In this document: positions 55,797 through 64,000 of the stretch, piece after piece
Layout: every line of letters begins with the position of its first letter
Numbering within the stretch: the first letter of the stretch is position 1
Assembly: GCF_028622095.1 (NCBI RefSeq)
Contig: NZ_CP115165.1
Coordinates: 1,252,501 to 1,316,500 of the forward strand
DNA length: 64,000 nucleotides
Source: Deinococcus aquaticus
GTDB taxonomy: Bacteria > Deinococcota > Deinococci > Deinococcales > Deinococcaceae
Direction: 5' to 3'
Position numbers and translations under genes: made by a program
Notes under the pieces: generated by a model
Seen by the model: the letters and a program-made list of their open reading frames with translations, nothing else
Databases searched by the model: none
What the model was told of the DNA's origin: nothing

Positions 55797-56815
55797 TGTC
55801 CGAACGCCTCCTTCCCCTCCTGACCGAACGCGCCCAGACCGGCGACGCGCTCGGACAGGCACTTGGCGTGAACCGCGTCACCGTGAACACCCTGGCCCGC
55901 CGCCTGATCGACAGCGGCGTTCCCGTGCAGGTCACCCGCGCCGGGTACGCCCTGGCGCCCGGCACGCCCGCCCCGCAACTGACCGCCCGCAGCGGCACGC
56001 TGGGACAGGCCATGCGCTACCACGGCACCGTCACCAGCACCCAGGACGCCCTGCGAGCCTGGGCTGACCATCCCGACCACCCCGCCCCGCACGGCGCGGT
56101 CATGGTCGCCGAACGCCAGACCGCCGGACGCGGCCGCCGGGGCCGCACCTGGGACACCACCAACGGCACGCTGGTCTTCAGTGTGCTGCTGACCAGCGGC
56201 CCGCACGGCGCGCCCCTGACCCTGGCCGACCTGCCCCTGATGCCCCTGGCCGCCGGAGTCGCCCTGCACCGCGCCGCCGGGGTGGGCGGCCTGAAATGGC
56301 CGAACGACCTGCTCGCCCCCGGAGGCCGCAAACTGGCCGGCATCCTGCTGGAAGCCGACCTGCGAGGCGAGGAAGCCCGCCGGGTCGTGATCGGCATCGG
56401 CGTGAACGTCACGGCCGCCCCGCAGGACGCCGCGCACCTGAGCGCCCTGCACACCCCCGGCACCCCGGAACCCACCCGCGCCGCCCTGCTCGGCACCCTG
56501 CTGCGCGAACTGGAACGCGCGCTGGCCGCCACGCCCGAACAGACCCTGGCCGCGTGGCGGGCCGCGAACGTCACGCTGGGCCGCCCCGTGCGCATCCAGA
56601 CGCACGCGGGCCTGCTGGAAGGCACCGCCACCGACCTCGACGCGCAGGGCAGCCTGATCGTCACCACGCCCGCCGGCCCCCGCACCGTCAGCGCCGGGGA
56701 CGTGCAACTGATCGGCAGCCTCAGCCCCGATCAGCCCAGCCCGGACGCCCCCCTGCCGGCCACCTCCCTTCCGGCTGCCGACGTGCCGGAAGGCGGCAGC
56801 GGCCCGGCCCCCTGA
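55796..56815 (+). CDS. birA: Bifunctional biotin-protein ligase / biotin repressor
   Basis: A 339-residue class II BirA. An N-terminal winged helix (TERAQTGDALGQALGVNRVTVNTLARRLIDSGV) precedes the ligase domain, with biotinyl-AMP motif AERQTAGRGRRGRTWDTTNG, substrate segment GLKWPNDLLAPGGRKLAGILLEAD and a C-terminal SH3-like domain. It joins biotin to carrier proteins and, with the DNA-binding domain, should repress biotin genes. The inverted repeat over its own start and the bioY gene downstream form a self-contained biotin circuit. The C-terminus has a Pro-rich tail. Confidence 0.93.
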   Translation: MSERLLPLLTERAQTGDALGQALGVNRVTVNTLARRLIDSGVPVQVTRAGYALAPGTPAPQLTARSGTLGQAMRYHGTVTSTQDALRAWADHPDHPAPHGAVMVAERQTAGRGRRGRTWDTTNGTLVFSVLLTSGPHGAPLTLADLPLMPLAAGVALHRAAGVGGLKWPNDLLAPGGRKLAGILLEADLRGEEARRVVIGIGVNVTAAPQDAAHLSALHTPGTPEPTRAALLGTLLRELERALAATPEQTLAAWRAANVTLGRPVRIQTHAGLLEGTATDLDAQGSLIVTTPAGPRTVSAGDVQLIGSLSPDQPSPDAPLPATSLPAADVPEGGSGPAP

Positions 56816-56880
56816 ACGGCACCCGGCCAGACCGCTGACAGTCCATCCCATCCCACACCCCCCGCAAAGGAGAGACCACC

Positions 56881-57465
56881 ATGACCCTGACCCACCCCAC
56901 CCTGGCCCGCCAGCTGGCCCCCACCCCCAGCCTCGTGCGCGACCTGCTGCTCGTCGGCGGCGGCGCAGCCTTCATCGCCCTGCTCGCCCAGGCCGAAGTG
57001 CCCCTGCAGCCCGTCCCCATGACCCTCCAGACGCTGGGCGTGCTGCTGGTCGGCGCGGCCCTCGGCTGGAAACGCGCCTTTGCCGCCGTGCTGCTGTACG
57101 CCCTGGCCGGCGCGGCCGGACTGCCCGTGTACGCCGGCGGTGCCAGCGGCTTCATGAACACCGCCGGCACCGGCCTGCGCGCCAGCATCGGGTACGTCAT
57201 CAGCTGGCCCTTCGCGGCCGCGCTGGTCGGTTTCCTGGTCGAACGCTTCGGCCTGGACCGCCGTTTCCTGGGCACCTGCCTCGCCATGCTGGCCGGCAGC
57301 GTCGTCATCTACGCCATCGGCCTGCCCGTCCTGGGCGCCATTACCGGCCTGAAGGGTGCGGCCCTCATGACCGCCGGCCTGACCCCCTTCATCATCGGCG
57401 ACAGCATCAAGCTGTTGCTGGCCGCGCTGCTGCTGCCCACCGCCTGGCAGTTCACCCGCCGGTAA
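56881..57465 (+). CDS. bioY: Biotin transporter substrate-binding subunit BioY
   Basis: A 194-residue integral membrane protein of the BioY family: QPVPMTLQTLGVLLVGAALGWKRA, YALAGAAGLPVYAGGASGF and the final helix FIIGDSIKLLLAALLLP are diagnostic. BioY is the S component of an ECF transporter for biotin and can sometimes act alone; no EcfA/EcfT genes are in the window. It is 65 bases downstream of birA with AAAGGAG before the ATG, so birA-bioY is an operon. Confidence 0.94.
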   Translation: MTLTHPTLARQLAPTPSLVRDLLLVGGGAAFIALLAQAEVPLQPVPMTLQTLGVLLVGAALGWKRAFAAVLLYALAGAAGLPVYAGGASGFMNTAGTGLRASIGYVISWPFAAALVGFLVERFGLDRRFLGTCLAMLAGSVVIYAIGLPVLGAITGLKGAALMTAGLTPFIIGDSIKLLLAALLLPTAWQFTRR

Positions 57466-57484
57466 GCCGCTACAGGCAGTCAAA

Positions 57485-57518
57485 AAAGCCCCCCACCCTC
57501 ACCCGGGTGGGGGGCTTT
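57485..57518. terminator. Terminator after bioY
   Basis: A perfect 14-bp stem (AAAGCCCCCCACCC at 57485-57498, complement at 57505-57518), A-rich before and ending CTTT, works in either direction. The following 57519-57650 shows no gene. Confidence 0.8.
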
Positions 57519-57659
57519 GCCTGGGCGTGGGTTGTCGATGTCTCCCATGCGGAAACCCCACCCCGAAGCGTGCGCCCAGTCTGCGCCGGGCAGCCCTGGC
57601 ACGGCATCCGCCTAAAGAGGGATGGCCGGGTAAGCCAGATGGGGGAGGGCACATGAGGG

Positions 57660-57692
57660 ACGGGGGAGAGGCACGCTGGCCCCTTCCCCCGT
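57660..57692 (-). terminator. Hairpin downstream of recA
   Basis: ACGGGGGA (57660-57667) pairs with TCCCCCGT (57685-57692), 27 bases downstream of the recA stop. Between lies a small tandem repeat of TCAACCG units. Confidence 0.5.
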
Positions 57693-57718
57693 GAACCCTC
57701 AACCGTCAACCGTCAACT

Positions 57719-58789
<1,071 letters not shown>

Positions 58790-58798
58790 GGTGTCTCC

Positions 58799-59811
58799 TT
58801 ACTGATGGTCCGGGGCGGCCTGCGGGGCCGGGGAGGTCGTGGTGGGCGCGGTGCTGGGTTCGGTCGTGCTGGGTTCAGTGGGAGTGGGTTCAGTGGTCGG
58901 GTCTGCGGGCAGCGGGGCACGGAAGCGGAAGGTGCTGGCGGTCTCGTAGATGGGACCGGTCTTGCGCAGGATGCTGCGGTACAGGACCGCGCCGCCCGCC
59001 TGCCAGTTCTGCGTGAAGATCAGCGGCGGCACGCGCGGCGCCGGGCCCTTCTTGCGCGCCAGGGTGATGTGCCCCTTGAACGGCTGGTCATCGGTGCGCA
59101 GGCCCAGTTCGTGAATGCCGTCGCGCAGCGCCTGCGCCAGTTCGGTCAGGCCCTCGGCCTCGACCTTCACGAACCACACGCGCGGGCTACCCTCGTTGGG
59201 GTGGTAGCCGGTGCCGCGCAGGTGCACCTGCATGGGGGCGAGGTCCTGCATCAGCTGCACGCCCAGGCGTTTGAGTTCGTCCACGCGTTCGTTCGGCACG
59301 GCCGGCAGGTACGCCAGCGTGACGTGCATCTGGTCGGCGTTCACGTTGCGCCAGTTGCCGCGCAGTTTGCGCTGCGCTTCCCGGATCGGCCCGGCGAGGT
59401 TCGCGGGAACCTTCAGCGCGAAGAACAGACGCTGCGTGCCCGGAGGCTGGTGCTCGTCATCGCCGCGCCCCCGGCCAGGAGCGCCGCCTGCGCCGGCTGG
59501 TTTCGCAGGGCGGGGGGGCCGCTCACCACGGGGTTTCGCGGCAGCGGGTTGGGCACGGTCAGGCTTCTCGCGGGTGGGCTTGTCACCCCTGGGCTGCTCG
59601 CGGTCGGGTTTCGGGGCGCGCGCCTGCCCGGCCGGGGCTTTTGCACTCTGGGGGGATGCGGGGCGCGGCCCGGCGCTGCGTGGTTCGGCGCTGCGCTGCG
59701 CGCTACTGGGCGGCGCGCTGGCCTGCCGCGCTTCGGCCAGGGCGCGCTGCACGACGCTGCGGCCGTCCTGCGGGGCGGCGGGTTCTGGTTTGCGGGCTGT
59801 TTTCTTGATTT

Positions 59812-59815
<4 letters not shown>
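58799..59815 (-). CDS. thpR: RNA 2',3'-cyclic phosphodiesterase (LigT/ThpR) with long basic N-terminus
   Basis: A 338-residue protein. The C-terminal half is a 2H phosphoesterase (LigT/ThpR) with both HxT motifs, MHVTLAYLP and GHITLARKK, after QRLFFALKVPANLAGPIREAQ. It opens 2',3'-cyclic phosphate RNA ends. The first 125 or so residues are a disordered, Pro/Ala/Lys/Arg-rich extension and the last 35 are Pro/Thr repeats, neither part of the usual 180-residue enzyme. Its ATG overlaps the cinA stop (ATGA). The location between cinA and recA matches D. radiodurans. Confidence 0.9.
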
Positions 59816-61147
<1,332 letters not shown>

Positions 61148-61151
61148 GCGC

Positions 61152-61199
61152 AGTATAGGCCAAAGCGAAACGTACGTCCAGTGAATCACCAGACGTACG
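61152..61199 (-). promoter_or_regulatory. cinA-thpR-recA promoter with 29-bp palindrome
   Basis: On the minus strand -35 TGGACG (61175-61180) and -10 TATACT (61152-61157) are 17 bases apart, followed by a short leader with GAGG before cinA. A 29-bp near-perfect palindrome at 61171-61199 (outer arms CGTACGTC/GACGTACG, centre GTGATTCAC, 12 of 14 pairs matched) covers the -35. It is probably the operator of this DNA-repair operon. Confidence 0.7.
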
Positions 61200-61296
61200 C
61201 ACGGGCAGAAGGGGCGTCATCCCCTCAGTCTACCCCCAGGCCATGACCGGCCCCGGTCCCACCGCGACACCCTCTGCGATCCCGGAAAGACCGCGT

Positions 61297-61626
61297 TCAG
61301 GCCGCCAGTTTCCGGCAGGCCTCCTCGCAGCGGCGGCACGCCTCGGCGCAGCGCTGGCAGTGCTCATGACTGTGCTGACCGCACTCGGCGGCGCAGGCCG
61401 CGCAGGCCTCGGCACACAGCGCGCACGCCCGCGCATGCACCGCGCTGCCCCGCATCAGCAGCCGCGCCGTGACCATGCACACGTCCGCGCAGTCCCGGTC
61501 CAGACGGATACAGCCGCGCATCATGTCAATATCCGGCTCCGACAGGCACGCCGAGGCGCACTCCTCGCACGCCGCCACGCACGCCAGACACGCATCGATG
61601 CACTCCTGAATCAGCTGTTTGTCCAT
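61297..61626 (-). CDS. Cys-rich four-helix-bundle protein (copper-binding/DUF326 type)
   Basis: A 109-residue helical protein with about 17 Cys spaced along helices (IDACLACVAACEECASACL, DRDCADVCMV, ARACALCAEACAACAAECGQHSHEHCQRCAEACRRCEEACRK). The pattern is that of the DUF326/Csp-like family, where Cys line the core of a four-helix bundle and store Cu(I). There is no signal peptide, so it would act in the cytoplasm, buffering copper or other soft metals. MDKQLIQ is the natural start; a TATCCT -10 lies about 31 bases upstream. Metal choice is inference. Confidence 0.82.
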   Translation of the reverse strand: MDKQLIQECIDACLACVAACEECASACLSEPDIDMMRGCIRLDRDCADVCMVTARLLMRGSAVHARACALCAEACAACAAECGQHSHEHCQRCAEACRRCEEACRKLAA

Positions 61627-61704
61627 GCCCAACCGTGGCACACCCCGCCGCCGCAAGGATAGGAAGAAACTTCAGACGGGATTGGCCCGGCGCAGAGCGG
61701 GCGT

Positions 61705-61866
61705 TCATCCGCCCAGCGGCAACTCGAAACACAGGCTGTTCTCCAGGCCCTCGTAGTACCCGAAGTTCGGAATGCGCCGGAAGCCCGCCCGCGTGTACAG
61801 TGCCAGCGCCGCCGCCTGCTGAACCCCGGTTTCCAGCAACAGCCGCGCTCCGCGCAAGGCCAGCGC
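61705..61866 (-). pseudogene. C-terminal remnant of a GNAT acetyltransferase
   Basis: The 53 codons ALALRGARLLLETG...YTRAGFRRIPNFGYYEG...CFELPLGG are the last third of a GNAT acetyltransferase (end of motif A and motif B), with no start codon and no N-terminal part. They follow in frame directly after the TAG stop of the neighbouring gene. It is a broken gene, probably left by a deletion or recombination that joined it to the upstream sequence. Confidence 0.75.
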
Positions 61867-62187
61867 CTACCGGTTCACGAGTTCCGCCACCCACGCACTA
61901 GACAGTTCCCGGTCATCCCGCGACTCCCCGGCCGCGCTGGCGTGCGATGTGAAGCGCGACACCGGCCACTCGTGCGCCCCGGCGCTCAGCACGTACGACC
62001 CGTGCTCGGACGCCCCGGTCACGCGGCGGCCCGGATCGCGGTACCGCACCACGACCTCCGCCCTGACCGGAAGCGCTTCCAACGTGGACTCGGTCACCTC
62101 ACCATGAAAGGAACGCGACGGATCCGTCGCCTCGCCCCGCCACGCCCCAAGCAGGCCCACCGTCACACTCGCACTGGAATCAGTCAT
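61867..62187 (-). CDS. Hypothetical protein, 106 residues
   Basis: An unrecognised 106-residue soluble protein (MTDSSASVTVGLLGAWRGEATDPSRSFHGEVTE...). It has a beta-rich first half and a polar, Ser/Arg-rich end (SRFTSHASAAGESRDDRELSSAWVAELVNR). It stops at TAG immediately before the in-frame GNAT remnant, so its C-terminus may itself be a product of that junction. GATGGGG precedes the ATG; no clear -10 is visible. Confidence 0.5.
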   Translation of the reverse strand: MTDSSASVTVGLLGAWRGEATDPSRSFHGEVTESTLEALPVRAEVVVRYRDPGRRVTGASEHGSYVLSAGAHEWPVSRFTSHASAAGESRDDRELSSAWVAELVNR

Positions 62188-62305
62188 ACCCCATCAGGCC
62201 ACACCCACCATGAAGAGACGTGAGCGCCCGCCCACGCCCCCTTCACGCCCGGCCACCCCGCCCGGATCAGCAGGATCAGGCCAGGCCGTGTCAGGTCAGG
62301 CAGCG

Positions 62306-63859
62306 TCAGGTGAGGAACAGGCGGTACGCCGGATTGGCCGTCATGTCCACCGCCGGGTACCCCAACCCCGCCAGGAACGCCGCGAACGCCGCCTCATCCC
62401 CGGCCGGCACCTGAAGCCCCGCCAGCACCCGCCCATGCGCCGACCCGTGATTCCGGTAGTGGAACAGGCTGATATTCCAGCGCCCATGCAGGTGCGTCAG
62501 GAACTCCAGCAGCGCCCCCGGCCGCTCCGGGAACGTAAACGAGTACACCCGCTCATCCGTCGCCTCCGGCGCCCGGCCCCCCACCATGTGCCGCACATGC
62601 ACCTTGGCCAGCTCATCCTCCGTCAGGTCCGCCACCGCGTAGCCCAGCCCCACCAGCCCCGCCACCAGCTCCGCCCGCTGCCCCGGCCGCGCCAGCTGCA
62701 CCCCCACAAAAATCTGAGCCTCCTCACGCGGCGCGAAGCGGTAATTGAACTCCGTGATCGCCCGCGCCCCGATTGCCTCAATGAACTCCCGGTACGCCCC
62801 CGGCCGCTCCGGAATCGTCACCGCCAGGATCGCCTCGCGCTGTTCACCCACCTCGGCCCGCTCCGCCACGTGCCGCAACCGGTCGAAATTCACGTTCGCG
62901 CCGCACGTCAGGCCCACCAGCGTCTCCCCGCGCACGCCCCGCTCGGCCACGTACTTCTTCAGGCCCGCCACCGCCAGCGCCCCCGCCGGCTCCATCACGG
63001 CCCGCGTATCGTCGAACACGTCCTTGATCGCCGCGCACACCTCATCCGTGTTCACCCGCACCCAGTCATCCACGTACCGGCGCGTCAGATCGAACGTGAA
63101 CGCCCCCACCTGCTTGACCGCCACGCCATCCACAAAAATCCCTACCGTGTCCAGCCGCACCCGCTCCCCGGCCTGCACCGACTGGAACATCGCGTCACTG
63201 TCATCCGGCTCCACGCCCACCACCCGGATATCCGGCCGCAGCGCCTTCAGAACCCCCGCCACACCCGCAATCAGGCCGCCGCCACCCACCGGCACGAACA
63301 CCGTCACCGGCCCGTCCACCTCCACCTGACGCAGCAACTCCAGCGCCACCGTCCCCTGCCCCGCCAGCACCAGCGGATCATCGTACGGATGCACGAACGT
63401 CATCCCCCACTCCCGCTGCAACTCGAACGCCCGCGCCTCCGCGTCACTGAACGAATCACCGAACAGCACCACCTCCGCCCCCCGCGCCCGGCACGCCCCC
63501 ACCTTGATCTCCGGCGTCGTCGCCGGCATCACGATCACCGACCGCACCCCCAACTTCTGCGCCGCGAACGCCACCCCCTGCGCGTGATTCCCCGCCGACG
63601 CACAGATCACCCCACGCGCGCGCTCCTCCGGCGTCAACTGAGCCATCTTGTTGTAAGCGCCCCGCAGCTTGAACGAAAAGATCGGCTGCAGATCCTCCCG
63701 CTTCAGCAGCACCCGGTTCCCCAACCGCGCACTCAACGACGGCGTCTCACTCACCGGCGTCTCGATCGCCGCGCCGTACACCTTGCTCGTCAGCGCCAGC
63801 CGCAGCACATCCATCGCGTCCATCTCACCCGGTTTGAACTCCCTGACCTGCATCACCAC
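62306..63859 (-). CDS. ilvA: Threonine dehydratase (biosynthetic)
   Basis: A 517-residue IlvA, which converts threonine to 2-oxobutyrate, the committed step to isoleucine. The PLP lysine is in FSFKLRGAYNKM (K64), the phosphate loop is PVGGGGLIAGVAGVL, and SAGNHAQGVAFAA is typical. Two ACT-like regulatory domains occupy the C-terminus (about 345-425 and 435-515), as in isoleucine-inhibited enzymes. GTG at 63859 is 6 bases after AAGGGG; ATG 63853 is a less well-spaced alternative. A leader-peptide attenuator lies immediately upstream. Confidence 0.95.
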   Translation of the reverse strand: MVMQVREFKPGEMDAMDVLRLALTSKVYGAAIETPVSETPSLSARLGNRVLLKREDLQPIFSFKLRGAYNKMAQLTPEERARGVICASAGNHAQGVAFAAQKLGVRSVIVMPATTPEIKVGACRARGAEVVLFGDSFSDAEARAFELQREWGMTFVHPYDDPLVLAGQGTVALELLRQVEVDGPVTVFVPVGGGGLIAGVAGVLKALRPDIRVVGVEPDDSDAMFQSVQAGERVRLDTVGIFVDGVAVKQVGAFTFDLTRRYVDDWVRVNTDEVCAAIKDVFDDTRAVMEPAGALAVAGLKKYVAERGVRGETLVGLTCGANVNFDRLRHVAERAEVGEQREAILAVTIPERPGAYREFIEAIGARAITEFNYRFAPREEAQIFVGVQLARPGQRAELVAGLVGLGYAVADLTEDELAKVHVRHMVGGRAPEATDERVYSFTFPERPGALLEFLTHLHGRWNISLFHYRNHGSAHGRVLAGLQVPAGDEAAFAAFLAGLGYPAVDMTANPAYRLFLT

Positions 63860-63885
63860 GAATCACCCCTTGATCCCACCGAAAG

Positions 63886-63914
63886 AAAAAACCCCCACCA
63901 GCAGCGGGTGGGGG
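63886..63914 (-). terminator. Intrinsic terminator (attenuator) upstream of ilvA
   Basis: On the minus strand CCCCCACC (63914-63907), loop CGCTGCT, GGTGGGGG (63899-63892) then TTTTTT (63891-63886). It lies between the leader peptide and ilvA, ending 27 bases before the ilvA start. Its 5' arm can instead pair with the leader-peptide coding region, as expected for an attenuator. Confidence 0.85.
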
Positions 63915-63936
63915 ACGATTGGCAGCGCGCAGGCCG

Positions 63937-63981
63937 TCAGGCAATCACCCCTGACCAGCCCGTAATTCGCGCCGCTCTCAT
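63937..63981 (-). CDS. ilvA leader peptide (leaderless)
   Basis: ATG at 63981, exactly 7 bases after a TAAGCT -10 (63989-63994), encodes MRAARITGWSGVIA and stops with TGA at 63939-63937. It contains two Ile, one Thr and one Val in 14 residues. The first Ile-Thr pair (codons 6-7) sits just before the first arm of a hairpin GTCAGG/CCTGAC. It is probably a regulatory peptide sensing charged tRNA-Ile or tRNA-Thr. Confidence 0.65.
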   Translation of the reverse strand: MRAARITGWSGVIA

Positions 63982-64000
63982 GGGCGACAGCTTAGGCGCC

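Noticed and set aside
63860..63994. T-box riboswitch before ilvA
   Set aside because: The AGGGTGGNACCGCG antiterminator core is absent; a leader-peptide attenuator explains the hairpins better.

Overview
The window looks like a chromosomal segment of a Deinococcus species. GC is high. There is a close relative of the Deinococcus radiation-resistance response regulator DrRRA, the cinA-ligT(thpR)-recA operon order known from D. radiodurans, and a three-module PilB ATPase of the Thermus/Deinococcus type. Many genes have a -10 hexamer (TANNNT-like) ending only 6-8 bases before the start codon, the leaderless-mRNA signature described for Deinococcus. I used that spacing to set many starts. I see no rRNA, CRISPR array, phage, insertion sequence or origin.

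Layout. 1-450: three tRNA genes (Arg, Gly, Pro) on the minus strand. 0.5-3.0 kb: UbiA-family prenyltransferase, two unknown proteins, a nucleotide cyclase. 3.0-5.6 kb: DrRRA-like regulator and its kinase. 5.6-10.0 kb (minus): argR, coaBC, phoU, phoR, phoB. 10.3-16.8 kb: metK, coaD-rsmD, small Deinococcus proteins, and yqeK-LCP-rsfS. 17.0-20.6 kb: cdaA-cdaR (c-di-AMP synthesis), a metallo-hydrolase, an acyltransferase. 20.8-24.6 kb: a four-gene minor-pilin operon of visibly lower GC. 24.8-32 kb: dynamin-like GTPase, IclR regulator, cytochrome c, M42 peptidase, quinone oxidoreductase/HxlR pair, fabI. 32-37.6 kb: pgeF-yqeG and pilB-pilT. 37.7-42.1 kb (minus): lon, clpX, clpP. 42.4-46.9 kb: LacI regulator and xylose-type ABC transporter. 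47-57.5 kb: RNase J, a response-regulator/PAS-kinase/receiver set, HD and HNH proteins, MarC, a membrane protein, a Fur-family regulator, birA-bioY. 57.7-61.2 kb (minus): recA operon. 61.3-64 kb: Cys-rich protein, a broken GNAT gene, ilvA.

Most interesting signals. (1) ilvA is preceded by what looks like a complete transcription attenuator: a leaderless 14-residue leader peptide (MRAARITGWSGVIA), mutually exclusive hairpins, and an intrinsic terminator with six Ts ending 27 bases before the ilvA start. (2) Three other leaderless mini-ORFs end by overlapping a start codon of the following gene, suggesting translational coupling. (3) A dispersed intergenic repeat of about 145 bp occurs four times; one of its hairpins shows compensatory base changes between copies. 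(4) A 29-bp near-perfect palindrome overlaps the -35 of the cinA-thpR-recA promoter. Further operator-like palindromes lie at birA, the acyltransferase, the iclR gene and the xylose transporter.
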